Source: Hirundichthys speculiger (Eukaryota; Chordata; Actinopteri; Beloniformes; Exocoetidae). From it: a stretch of DNA of 64,000 nucleotides. How positions within the stretch are numbered: position 1 is the first letter of the stretch; each line of letters opens with the position of its first letter. The stretch lies in contig JAGFBZ010002380.1 of assembly GCA_018398805.1 (NCBI GenBank), positions 62,001-126,000 of the forward strand, written 5' to 3'. A model generated the notes under the pieces. The model saw only the letters and a list, made by a program, of their open reading frames with translations, ran no database searches and had not been told where the DNA came from. Shown here one piece after another: positions 23,669 through 36,400 of this stretch. The position numbers were made by a program, and so were the translations under genes.

Positions 23669-25375
23669 AGTCGTCTCCATTCATTTGGAGCCCTTTCCCC
23701 TAGTTGTTGGAGCCTGATCTCCATTATTGGAGCCCTTCTCATTTACAGAGCCTCGATTATCAATCAACCCGTTCACTACAACCATGTTTACCAACTCATA
23801 TTTACTGAAAGTCTGATCTCCATTTTAAGCCTGAATGAGTTGTTGACATGTTCTCTTCATCTCCTGGAGCCTTGTTCTATAAGTTTATCAGTTCTGAACA
23901 ACCATTAATCATTTGCTCAACTACATTTTCCATAATGTACAGGGTTCTGTAAAGTTGTTTTATAGAAGAATCTTTCAATTTCGCTATTTTTCTGAAAAGA
24001 AAATTCTGACTTGGCTGTATGAGGTTCATCTGAAACTTTGACATGATCGTTTTTATTAATTAAAAATCAATTCAGTTTTCTATCAGAAGTGATAGGGATT
24101 TTGAATTGAAAAGCAATTATTGTAAAGACTAAATTATTTGAATTATAAACATTATTTGACAGAACATTGCTGAGATCCACTACAATAACCTTGATCTCAC
24201 AACCTAAATTTAGAAGTATTTTCCAGTTGACATCCAAACTAATGAGATTGTCCAGTGTTACTACTAAAGACCACTGATCTGTTCCTGTCTGCTGATTCCC
24301 GACTGACTGCAGGTTTGTGTTGAAAGGTTTATTTGAAAGGTTTGCCCCACGGAAATTTTGAAGTTTTCTGAATCTGAATCTGAATTTGTAACTACTGAAG
24401 ACCAATTTAGTCACAGAGTGTATAAAGATTTTTAGTTCCAATGAAAGACCTCAGATCTGTGTCCAGGACCTGGAGTGGCTTTTTTCCTGTGTGCAGTGAA
24501 TCAAAAAGTGGTGGAATCCATCCAGAAGAAACATTGATCTGTCATCCTACTGCCACACCGGTCATTCTGATTGACCCCACTAGAGAGGGTTCAGCCTTCT
24601 GAGTTGACCACCAGAAGTTACTGTGACATCAGTTAGTTTGCTGATAAAAGTTATAGCTCATTAGAATCCTGGTTGATCACAGATAAACTACATCCTTCTG
24701 TGGTGTCAGTTCTGCCATTTTACTAAAAATCTCAGTTAAAAGAGACTCTTACTCAGCTACAGGTAATGATTTAAATAAAATGATGTGATGTCTTGAGAGG
24801 TGGGAAGCTTTCCACCTTGTGTTTCAAAAAGTCTGGGTGCAGGGAAGTAAGACAGGTGTTTCCTTTTTTGAAATCAGATTATATTCTTCGAAGGCAAGGT
24901 AAACTGTACAAATAGAGGAGGCCCAAAGCAACAAAAAACAGGTACCCAGATCAAAACACCTCTTAATTAATCAGTTTATTGGCTGGTCAACAAAAATACT
25001 CTTCCTTGTCCCTCTCCTATTTTCTTCTCTTGCTGTATCCTCTTTTCTTCTCCCAGGACAATCAGCTGGGCAGCAGTTGGCCTGCTGAAGGTGATGAGCT
25101 CTGGGTTTTGTAGTTCTTTTAGATGGCAGCCATGATGGGGTTGTAGTCTCTTCTGCAGTCACTGAGAGAGAATATATTTCCCCTCTCTTACCTGGCCTCT
25201 CGCTACATCAAAATTAAGATACTCAGAAATATTAATCAGAGCTAATTGTTAACATCTGTGATCTAAAGCTGTGGAAGCATTGATTTAGAGCTGAGTGAAG
25301 CTGACCCCCCCACCCATGGGTGTAGTTTTGATTTCAGAAGTGGGGGAGGGTGTTTGAATATGAGTGTAAAATCTT
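23669..25375. other. No recognised feature
   Basis: Mixed-composition sequence with short open frames only. I found no exon, transposon end, RNA gene or tandem array here. In particular no receptor extracellular-domain exon is visible. Confidence 0.5.
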
Positions 25376-25493
25376 TAAAGCGCCTGGCATTTCCAGGTAG
25401 TCCCCCATCCAAGTACTGACCAGGTCCCTACCCTGCTTTGCTTCTGAGATCAGACAAGATCAGGGCGAGCTGAGGGTGGTATGGCCATAAACA
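25376..25493 (-). rRNA. 5S rRNA-like copy (pseudogene or 5S-derived SINE)
   Basis: The minus strand reads tatggccataccaccctcag, then a region resembling the A box (agaagcaaagcaggg) and tcagtacttggatggg, then acctggaaatgccaggcgc at the end, over a full-length span of about 118 nt. Departures from the vertebrate consensus, such as agcaaagcaggg for agctaagcaggg and gatcttgtctgatctcag, suggest a diverged copy. I see no terminal T run just after it and no neighbouring copies. 5S-derived SINEs (SINE3) exist in fish, which is the main alternative. Confidence 0.75.
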
Positions 25494-25654
25494 ACAGTCA
25501 TACTCACACATGTGTCTTTTATACGCAGGCGTAACAAGGAGCTTTTTGGTCCTAAGGTTAAAATTTTTGGGTGAAAGTTGAGGAACTTTTTGCTTTTTCT
25601 GCAATTTGAAGTATGCATTCACTTGCACAGACAAAAAAAAGGATTGTAGAGACC

Positions 25655-26340
25655 TTATGGATTTAGCATTTCTTGAGTGTTTGTAGTTGTTTGCAGGTGC
25701 TTCTGTCTTCCAGAAGTGGCACAATCCAGACGTTGGGAGAGAATTTTGATAATATTGAGCCAGAATGTTTTAACTTGTGTACATTCCCACATGGCATGAA
25801 AGTAGGATTTCTTTCTGTCGTCCCTGTAGACACGGTGGGCTCGCATGATTTCTCCCTCCATATTACCCAGGGTGGTGAACCACTTCGGTAGCGACTTCGT
25901 GAGGAACTGGACCGCGTTGGACCCTTCGGTCCCTTCTGGCAGCCCGATAACGTGGACGTTGCAACGCCTGCTCCGATCCTCCATGTCGGCCAGCTTACGT
26001 TGCATCATCTCCAGCACGGACTCCTGGCTTGCTAGCTAGCTTCCCATGGTTACTTTCAACATCAGTCCGTATTTTGTCCAGTTCCACATTAACGAGAGCC
26101 GACGCTGTCATTTAAGGAGAGTAAGTCCGCTTGAATGGCTCCTAATTTCGCCTCCGTGTCTTCTGCCATCTGCTTGAGTTATTCGAAGCGTGTCTCCAGG
26201 TATCCACGTTGTTTCTCAAGTACCGCTTCAGCTATGGCCTCCATATCGGACATCCCTCTCGTCTTTACAGCAAGACTTGGCTCAAATTTCGAATTCACAG
26301 CCAGCTGCGCGTTCAGATGTTACAATGGTGAAAATAATTA
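25655..26340 (-). mobile_element. L1-type LINE remnant, ORF1 joined to the ORF2 3' end
   Basis: The minus frame contains KLADMEDRSRRCNVHVIGLP, then LTKSLPKWF and MRAHRVY, the L1 ORF1 RNA-binding protein core. It passes directly into [18 protein letters not shown], which belongs to the C-terminal end of L1 ORF2 (compare the copy at 41434-42240). Everything between is deleted, about 3 kb by comparison with L1 organisation. The 5' part up to about 26330 has several stops. Confidence 0.75.
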
Positions 26341-26958
26341 AAAATAGTTATGCTGGGTTGAGCAGGATCGAACTAAGCCGCCATCTTGTCACCATGATGT
26401 CATGTGACCCCATGTTACCGTGGTAACAGCATGTGGAAGGGAATAAAGTTTGAATGTAGTGAGTGAGTGGCGGTTACTGATGATTTGCTTCAAACAATGG
26501 GACACAGATCACATGTTCAAACCAAATTGTATTATCATTACACAAGAAGTACAGAAACATTTTTGTGAACCGCTATGAACTTTGAGTCGGGACCTGGTTG
26601 GAATGAACGGGATTGTCTTTGGACTCCATCTTCTGCCTTTGTTGTGAATTGGTGTTGTACAAATAATAATCAGGTGGATTGAATTTAATGTCACTGATAA
26701 AGAACAGAGCAGCAGACAGCAGATTTTAACTGAGGTAACAGTTTTATTAAAAATGATCAGGCATTCAGGGTTTAGATTGTGTAAAATTGTAAAACTGTAA
26801 TAACAAAATTGAATAAGATTAGATGCAGTCACATGGTTTAAACATTCATTTTTAAACTGGAACCAAGTGATTCTGGATGAAATAAAATCCTGTCACTTCA
26901 TTCTGTTCCAAAAAAAGTTTACTATGAAAAAAATGAGGCATTAAGATGTCTTAGTTTG

Positions 26959-26960
<2 letters not shown>
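26341..26960. other. No recognised feature
   Basis: A/T-rich sequence without coding or repeat signature that I can name. It lies just downstream of the laminin gene and may include part of its 3' UTR; an AATAAA in laminin orientation occurs at 26743-26748. Confidence 0.4.

Positions 26961-27052
<92 letters not shown>
26961..27052. repeat. (TA)n microsatellite, about 46 units
   Basis: An uninterrupted alternating TA run followed by a T run. It lies about 285 bp beyond the laminin stop codon, so it may be within the 3' UTR if the distal polyadenylation signal is used. Confidence 0.97.
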
Positions 27053-27057
<5 letters not shown>

Positions 27058-27180
27058 TTTTTTTCCAAATTAATATCCTTCATCATTTTCTGATGACTCT
27101 GAATAGATCAAAACTTTTCTGCGTTCAAGAAAGTTCCGGAAACATTTAAAATGTAAAGATAACTGAAGACTGAAAAGATT

Positions 27181-27186
27181 TTTATT
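27181..27186 (-). promoter_or_regulatory. Candidate polyadenylation signal of the laminin gene
   Basis: AATAAA in minus orientation, about 150 bases after the stop codon. A second candidate is at 26743-26748. Which is used cannot be told from sequence. Confidence 0.3.
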
Positions 27187-27336
27187 TTTCAGATCAAAGT
27201 TGATTGACAAGCAGGTCTTTGGTTTCATTAAAAACACAACGTTCTTGGTCTTTAATTGATTAAACTCAGTGATCAGAGCAATTATGCCATTCTGCTAACT
27301 ATTGGCTGCTGAGGGTCATGTGACTTCATGATGACC

Positions 27337-27476
27337 CTAGAACAGACAGGTGCTGTACACGGTGACCTTCTGGCTGATGTCCTGCAGCAGCTCCTTGACT
27401 GCTGCCTCCAGCTGCATCAGCTGCTCCGCCTTCAGCTCCAGACTCTTCTGGTTGTCTTCATACGACTTCTCCAGAT
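27337..27476 (-). CDS. lamb1: Laminin beta exon: C-terminus and stop
   Basis: The acceptor gtctcag precedes 27476. It encodes [20 protein letters not shown] to VTVYSTCLF and TAG. The heptad-rich end carries the Cys for the interchain disulfide with laminin gamma. It joins phase 1 to the exon ending at 28792. Confidence 0.95.
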
Positions 27477-30400
27477 CTGAGACATCAAACACAATCAGCT
27501 GACTGTGAGATCTCACTATCAAAGCTGGAAACCCTAAAAACACGACCCAACGCTCACTGTCTGATTCTGAACATGAGCCATTCTCCCAGCATGCTTCTGG
27601 GAAAGCTGCAGTTTAAACGCACCAGTAGCTCCTGACCTCAAATGTCGCACAGAAAACCCTGGTTCCACTGTCAAGCTGAAATGGTCACTTTGTTGCCCTT
27701 TGGGCCCCATAATGTCATGGCGGAAATGTCACATCCCCATTTTTCTAATTAGGTGGTATATCTGTAACGTGTGGATCACAAATGATGAAAAAATGTTTTG
27801 GTTGAATAAACTGAAATAAATGGCTTCTTAAAAATGAATCGTTCACAGTTCAGCTGAGCTCAGAGCTCTGAGCTTTGTAAAGTATGCTTACTTCCTTCAA
27901 CTAAGTTTTATTTTACATTTATTAATGTAACTAGTGAGACCAGTTGGTCACTATAAAGGTCGACTAAAATAAAAGTTAATTGATTGTTGAAGAATTCTAA
28001 ACGGTGTACTGATCCTGATGAATTAATTACTATAAATCTGGGTTTTGATCTTTAACTCAGAGGCAACAACCTGAATGAGTCTGGATGTGAATAAATCTAA
28101 TCTAGATAAGTGTGCAGATCAGATCCGCATCTGCTTAGACTCTGTTTAAAACTCACCTGGATCAGGTTGCAGCAAACACACAGGAACAGAGACCCCTTGT
28201 GGCTGATAGGACACTTTTTGAGGATGCAGTAAGTGAGATGAAAGCTAACCTTTACATGCAGATTAAACTACAGCAGCAGTGTTTAGGAGGTCATGTGACT
28301 GTCCTATGTCATGTAAGACATTTTCTCTACCCGGCTGGTCCTTCATCAGGAAGGTCCCTCCATATGATCCAGGTCCTGCTTCAAGGTTTCTTCCTCTTAA
28401 AGTGGAGTTTTTTTCTTGCCACTGTTTGGCTTAAAGGTTTTTGCCATTATCATTGATTGGATTGAATATTCTAATTTTAGTTAATGATATTTTCTCGGGG
28501 GTCATGATCTGGGTCTCTGTTAAGCGCCTGGAGACAATTGTCATTGTAACAGACGCTATACAAATAAAATTGAATTGAATTAAATTAAGACCTAAACCTC
28601 ACCTAAGCTAGCAGCTAACATTTAAGTTGATGTGCTCTTCATCTGTGATGTTTTTAATTTTTATTAAAACAGATATTTTATTAAAGCTGATTTTATTTTA
28701 ATTATTTTCGAATAAGATTTCAGTTGTACTGTTTTTGAGCCATATTTAAGTTTTATTGACTCTCTGGAAGTAGGCAGGGTTGCAGCGTCACCTTTCAGCA
28801 GCTGCAGTTTCTCATTGGCCTGCAGCAGCAGCTCTTTGGCTTCCTTCTGCAGTGACTCCGCCCTCCTCTTTGCATCAGTCACACCCCCTGCCTTCCGTCC
28901 AATCAGCTGCTCCACGCCACTGTACTTCTGCTTCACGTCTGACTCCATTTCCTGAACACATTCAAACTGAGTGAGGACAGAAACAGAGCACAAGTCACTA
29001 GAACGATCTCAGGTAGACCTGCTCACCTGTCTGACGCCCTCTGTGATGTTTCTGATGCTCTCCGTCTCCTGATTGGTCGCTTCAGTGCTCAGAGTGACAT
29101 TCTCAGCTTTATTTCTCAGGATGCTCACGTCTTGTTTGAGTGTCTGCAGTCTTCTGGTTGCATTATGGAGCTTCAGCTCTGCATCTGTTGTTTCCGATTG
29201 CACCTAAACACAGCATGAACATGACACATGTGACTTCCTGATCTGCTGGAATCAGTGACATCATCAGAGACCGTTTCCATGGTAGCAGAGACAGACCGAA
29301 GACAGCAGGTCATTAGTGTTCTGGATGTCAGCAGCAGCCTGCTGGATGCCGTCGCTCGCAGACATCTGAGCTCTCTGAGTTTCTTCCAGAACCTTCTTCA
29401 CCTCCTCTGCAGAGTCTCTCACATCAGCTGCCTCCTCACTGAGAAACGCAGAAGAGAGATTTTATCGTCACAGGCTGGTAGAAAATAAAACTAAAACCAT
29501 CGGGGACGGGTGACCAGACCTAAGTATCATTTAACATTATTCATTATTTATTCAAAACTGATTACTTTAACATTGCTTTTTGCTGATCTAGTCTCAGCTC
29601 TGCTGGGATTTCATAAAGTATTTTATTTGTTGTTTTTATTCATTTAAATTTTTTTACATCCTGTTTGATCTTTCTTTCATCTTAATATCTTTGTAAAGAA
29701 CTTTGAGTTGCCTTTGTGTATGAAAAAAGTGCTTTACAAAAAAACTTGCCTCCTTTTTCTTTTGATACCAGTGTGATAAAAGTTTGTCATAGAGGACGTG
29801 ACAGACTTTAGTGGTCAGAAACCTTTATTTAAGTATTTTCATTCGACAAATAAATGACAATGTGGTTTGACTTGAGTTTCTGCTCCAGGGATTGTCAGGG
29901 ATTCCAGTCAGGGATTCCAGTCAGGGATTCCAGTCAGGGATTCCAGTCAGGGATTCCAGTCAGGGATTCCAGTCTGGGATTCCAGTCCGGGATTTGACTG
30001 GACTTGGCTGAGTTTGAGAAAAGTTCAGCTCAGTCCAGAAAGGAACAAAATCGAGGTTTGACCTCTGACCTCATAACCAATACAAAACAAAGAACCCAGT
30101 TTATCTACTGGAGTTTACTGGAACAGGTATTTATAATGTTTCCACAGCAGCTGCCCATAGAACAAACCATTACCACCATTACGGAGCTACTGGTTTCAGT
30201 ACCAATTCTGTACTCAAGTAGTCTACTTCTAATCCACATGAGGCCCACATGGACCTGCTGGCTGGGTTCTCACTGGTTCCTCTGGGTCTAAGAGGCTACG
30301 AGTCAGCCAGGAGCTGCTGATCATCACTCACCATTCAGGTGTGTTAACACAATGCCAAGAGGGAAAGACAAAAGCAATGGTATACCAAATGTGAGATCAT

Positions 30401-33400
30401 TACAAAAGGATCACATTTCTGGAATGTTCTTGTCAAAGTCCAGAAGCTGAGCCTTCAAAACCTGCATCAGTGAATGATTAAAAATTACAAAATTAGATTA
30501 CACAACTGTATACACCTGATCCAAGTTTTGTTCTACCTGGACCCCTACTGGTTCTCTGTAATCTCTCTGAAGCAGAAGCAGCATGTTCTGTTAAAGTTTG
30601 TTTTGGAGAACCAGATGGTAAATGGACTTTCTCCACGCCATCAAAGTGCCCTCAAAGCGGTTTACACTCATTCATCCCACATTCACACACCAGCGGGCGA
30701 TTGCTGCCATGCAAGGTGCTGCCAACCCACTGGGGCAAGTTAGGGTTCAGTGTCTTGCCCAAGGACACTTTGGCATGTCGACAGTTGGAGGCGGGATCGA
30801 ACCAGAACTCACCGGGCTTGTCGGGCCTGGTCCAGTAGCTTCTCAGCTTTTTGGATGTTGTCAGCACTTTGCTGCAGGATGCTCTCCACGTGTCCCAGCT
30901 CTCCAACCTTCTGCCGGATTTCATCGGTCAGGTTCTGCAGCTGAGCTGGTGTGGTGGGCATCTGCATGGCCAGAACTTCATTGGCTACAAGTTCGAATGC
31001 TCTCGAGGTCTGCAGCATCCTCTGAAAGACAGACAGCACAACTGGATCAGAATCTGAACATGTTTCGTTGTTCCTCAGCTGTCCAGGACAGCCTTGAAAA
31101 TCAGCACCTGAATTCCTCCCAACGCTGGAGTTACACCTGAAACGGCTTCGCCCCAAACAGTTCTACGACTGATGTGACAGGTATTCCTCACAGGTATTTA
31201 GTGACATACCTGTGAGGAAGTCTCTGATCTGTCTGATGAGGCCTCGCAGCTCCTCGTTGCTCTGGTCGACCTTGTGTTTGGTTTTGTTCGTCTTCATCAG
31301 GACATTCTGAGCGCTCAGTTTGGCTTCATTCGCTTGCAGTTTGGCCTCCAACACCTGAGGACAGAAGGCAGAAACAGCTCCAGCAGGTACCGACCAGCAG
31401 GCAGAACCTCATCAGTCCAGCAGCCAGAACCTCATCAGTCCAGCAGCCAGAACCCCATCAGTTTAGCAGCCAGAACCTCATCAGTCCAGCAGCCAGAACC
31501 TCATCCGTCCAGCAGCCAGAACCGCATCAGTCCAGCAGCCAGAACCTCATCCGCCCAGCAGCCAGAACCTCATCAGTCCAGCAGCCAGAACCCATCATCC
31601 AGTCCAGCAGCCAGAACCTCATCAGTCCAGCAGCCAGAACCTCATCCGTCCAGCAGCCAGAACCTCATCCGTCCAGCAGCCAGAACCTCATCAGTCCAGC
31701 AGCCAGAACCTCATCAGTCCAGCAGCCAGAACCAGAGCACCATCATCTCAGCTCAGCCAGCAGCCATCATCAGCAGCCCAGCCTCATCAGTCCAGCAGCC
31801 AGAACCTCATCCGTCCAGCAGCCAGAACCTCATCAGTCCAGCAGCCAGACACGGAGCAGTGATGTTGACCTCCAACTGACCTCAAGCACAACTACAAGCT
31901 GGATCACAGTTGGTGCTGGTGTGTTGGGCCAGTGTCACCTCCACCAGTGACTGGATCCCCCCCCCCCCACCACCACCACCACCACCCCCCCCCCCACACA
32001 CACACACACCCTATAGAACGCAACAGAAAAGAGGAGCCCACTGAGACTGGAGCCCCCACATGCAGCAAGTCAGACCAGGGCAATGCTGAAATGGAAAGTG
32101 GGGAGATGGACCAAAACCAGTGGCACTGTGCCCGTCCCTTGTGCCTCATCGAGCAAGTCCAGCCCACAGTTGCCTCAAGACCATAACCAATGACCTACGG
32201 TGTGTGAGAAGGTGAAGTTTTACTTTTTTTTAAACTCCCCAATCAGAAAACAGTGAGTGCTACCAACAACCGGTGCAGAGTGAACTCCAAATATGTGAAT
32301 TCAGATCCATGTGTATTTCAAACCACAATCCAAAATCTGAAAACCAAAGCCCTGAATCAGGGAAGTAAAATTCATCTTTCTCAGTTACACTTTTATCAAT
32401 TTGACACCAGATTTTGATGTGTGATTGAATACAAATGCTTAAAGAAATTATCCTTATGTTTGGAACTTTACTGCATTGCCTCCAACTGTCTCCAATGGAC
32501 AAAACCATAGAAATGTGCATACACCAGATGTAAAATAAGCATGGAGGACTGCACATTCACACATTAACTTCACGTTAGTACATCCAAATGTGAGTGTGGA
32601 AAATAGTGAATGCAACATTGGTACATGAGGCCGCAGGACTGGATCTTAGTTTGACCTCTGACACCTGAGAAAAGAAGTCAGATACAGCTGAACATCTGCA
32701 CATTTCAGCTGCAGGAAATACAGCCAAGGAACAAACCAAAACCAGACCAGGACTGGACTTTGACCAGATCAGGACCGAACTGGGTCTGTGTAGACTCACC
32801 ATCTTGGAAAGCTTCTCCACCTGCTCCATAGCACTGATGATTTCCTGTTTAGACTCTTGAGCCTTCTTTAGGACGTCACTGGCCGTCGTTACAGCACCGT
32901 TGCATCCCTCTCCTCCACACCTGGCCTGGTCTTCAGCGTCCACACAGCCCAGACCCCCACAGGAGGAAGACCAGCAGGAGTCTTGTCCAGATGAAGGACT
33001 GCCGCACACCTGCAGGAACCAGAACAGTAGATGCACATCAGCCAGAGAACTTGTAGGTTCTGTTCAGGTCCCTGAAACAGCTGGACATCCACTGTCCAGG
33101 TGAATCTACATGTGAAATTAGTCACAAGACAATTTGTTGAAACTTTTTGTGTTAAATTCACAGGTGGAGGTGAAACTTCCAAGGTTTGTTAAGTAGCTTG
33201 GCATCTGTATTCAGCTGAACACAGACACAGGCAAAGTCTCAGTCTTAGTTTTGCTGGACCTCAGCGCTGCCTTTGACACAGTTGACCATGTGAGCTTATT
33301 ACAGAGGTTAGAAGACTGGGTGAGAATCTCTGAAACTGCTTTAAACTGGTTCAGGTCCTATCTCAGGGACAGGAGATACTTTGTTGAAATTGGTAACTGT

Positions 33401-36400
33401 GTCTCAGACCAAATGGCCATGACCTGTGGAGTTCCCCAGGGGTCAGTCCTGGGACCCCTGGTGTTTAATCTGTACATGCTTCCATTAGGCCTCTAATACG
33501 CAGCTATAATGTGTCCTACTACAACTATGCAGATGATACTCAGATCTATGTGTCACTGACAGCAGGAGAACATGGGCCTGTAGATTCATTGAGTCACTGC
33601 ATCGAACAGATCAGTGTGTGGATGCAAAACAACTTCCTCCAGCTAAACTCAGACAAAACTGAAAGAGAAAGTGTTATCAGTCACCTTGAGACTCTAGAGC
33701 CTAAAAATCAGGTCAGAAATTTAGGGGTAATATTGGATTCAGGCTTGAACTTTAACAGCCACATTAAAGCAATAACATCAGCAGCTTTTTACATCTAAAA
33801 AACATTGCCAGAATCAAAGGAATAGTGTCTAAACCAGATTTAGAAAGAATAATCCATGCGTTTGTCTCCACCAGGTTAGACTACTGTAACGGCCTGTTCA
33901 CTGGGCTCTAAACCAGCTGTAAGACAGCTGCAGTACATCCAGAACACTGCTGCTAGGCTGGTCTTGACCAGAACCAGGAGATACGACCGTATTATTCCAG
34001 TCTTGAGGTCTCTGCACTGGTCCTGACTAGAACCAGGAGATACGACCGTATTGGTCCAGTCCCGAGGTCTCTGCACTGGTCCTGGCTAGAACCAGGAGAT
34101 ACGACCATATTAGTCCAGTCCTGAGGTCTCTGGCTTCCTGTCCCTCAGAGAATAGACTTTAAAACAGCTCTACTTGTGTTCAAGTCTCTTCATGGCCCCA
34201 AAGTCCATCTCTGACATGTTAGATCCATATGAACCAACCTGGACTCTCAGAACCTCAGGTAGTGGTCTCCTGCTGGTGTCCAGAGTCAGGACTAAACAAG
34301 GTGAAGCTGCATTTCAGTTTTATGCTCCTTGTGAGACAGACCTGAACTCTGACAATGTTCAGATCCAGACTGAAAACTGTTCTGTTTAGATGTGAATATG
34401 ATGACTGGAAAGATTTTATCTGCACTCTTCATTTTTAATTTAACTTATTCTTCTTTTAAATTCCATTTTTAATTCAATCTATTAATGATTATTTTTGTTT
34501 TTATGATTAATGGAATTATTCTGTTTGTCTTCTTGTGATTTTATGTATCCATAAAGCACTTTGAATTGCCTTGTGTATGAATTGTGCTCTACAAATAAAC
34601 TTGCTTTGCCTTTTGTGCTAAAGTAACAAGCAGTTCTTTGTTGGGTTTGTTTTGTGGAACCAGCCACACCAACCAGTACATGTTCCTAACTAAATCATTA
34701 AATGTCTCATTAAATATCCCCCAATTTACAGCACAACTCAAGGGTCAAATGGTTTTTTCTGGACCAGCTGGTTCCACTTAGCTGATTCAAGTTACAAAAG
34801 ACCACCTCCACCAGGAGGCGCTGTCACACCTTCTGGCTGATTTGTGATAGGTCCAGAGTCTGCAGCTCTCCTGCCAGGTTGTCCAGCTTCTGAGCATGCT
34901 CAGAGTGTCTCTGCAGGAACTGCTCTCTGGTCTGGTTTAGTTTGTCCTCTGTCAGCTGCCGTAGAGTGGAGGAGGTTTCCACAGAGCTGCCAGCCTCAAC
35001 GGTGGAGGAGTTGGCTCGAGCTTCAGCGCTCTGAGACTGTAGGAAATATTTGGTGATGCTGTCAGTGGCTCCTGTGAACAGAACCAAACACAAATCAGCT
35101 GAACATTTACATTTAAGTTAAGATCTTAGAGGTTTGGATGAATATTTAGCTCGGCCATGTAGAAACACACACTCTCAAAATTCATTTATTTCTAAAGAAA
35201 TGTATTTACTTCTCTATAACTCTTAGTGCTTTATAGAGTTAAAAAGAATAAAACAAAAAATAGTAATAGGGTAGATATAAACAGAGATTTAAAAAAAATT
35301 AAGACAGAACAATAATTAAATAACATTTAAAACTTAAAAAGTATAATATATACAAACTAGTGCAAATAAGGCAACTCCAAGGATTGACTTCAGGCAGACA
35401 GTGAGAAGTATTTTATGCCTGTATTTTACACCCCTGTACTCGGTTTATTCCAATTACTCCAACTTTCTTATTGGTTGCTTATTGGTCTATTTAAAAAGCA
35501 AGAGGTTACATATAACCCCCACCCCCACATGCCCTCTAATGTCTCTGGGCCACAGCTCCTTGCTCCTCTTCACCTCAGCCTGTAGGCTCAAATTCTACAG
35601 CAGGGGATTCATTTATTTTTATTATTTCAGTATTTTTTTAAACGACTTTAAAGTGGAATTTATTAGATAGGCACCTAGCTGTTGAAACTTAAGTGTTTTA
35701 TTATTAGCAAAGCCTTTGAGGTCGTCACCATTTTAGTCCAGTCCTGAGGTCTCTGCACTGGTCCTGACTAGAACCAGGATCTACAACCATATTAGTCCAG
35801 TCCTGAGGTCTCTGAACTGGTCCTGACTAGAACCAGGATCTACAACCATATTAGTCCAGTCCTGAGGTCTCTGAACTGGTCCTGACTAGAACCAGGATCT
35901 ACAACCATATTAGTCCAGTCCTGAGGTCTCTGCACTGGCTTCCTGTCCCTCAGAGAATATACTTTAAAACAGCTCTGGAACCAGCTGAAGGTCTGGAACC
36001 ACCAGCTGCAGGTCTGGAACCAGCTATCAGTCCTGTCTGGAACCAGCTGCCAGGTCTGCCACTGGTCCTGAAGAACCAGCTGCCAGGAGGTCTCTGTCCT
36101 GAGAACCAGCTGCAGGTCTGTAGACCCAGCTGTCAGTCCTGATCTGTAGAACCAGCTGCAGGTCTGTAGAACCAGCTGCAGGTCTGTAGAACCAGCTGCA
36201 GGTCTGTAGAACCAGCTGCAGGTCTGTAGAACCAGCTGCAGGTCTGTAGAACCAGCTGCAGTTCTGTAGAACCAGCTGCAGGTCTGTAGAACCAGCTGCT
36301 GGTCTGGAACCAGCGGCAGGTCTGGAACCAGCTGCAGGTCTGGAACCAGCTGCAGGTGTGTAGAACCAGCTGCAGGTCTGTAGAACCAGCTGCAGGTCTG

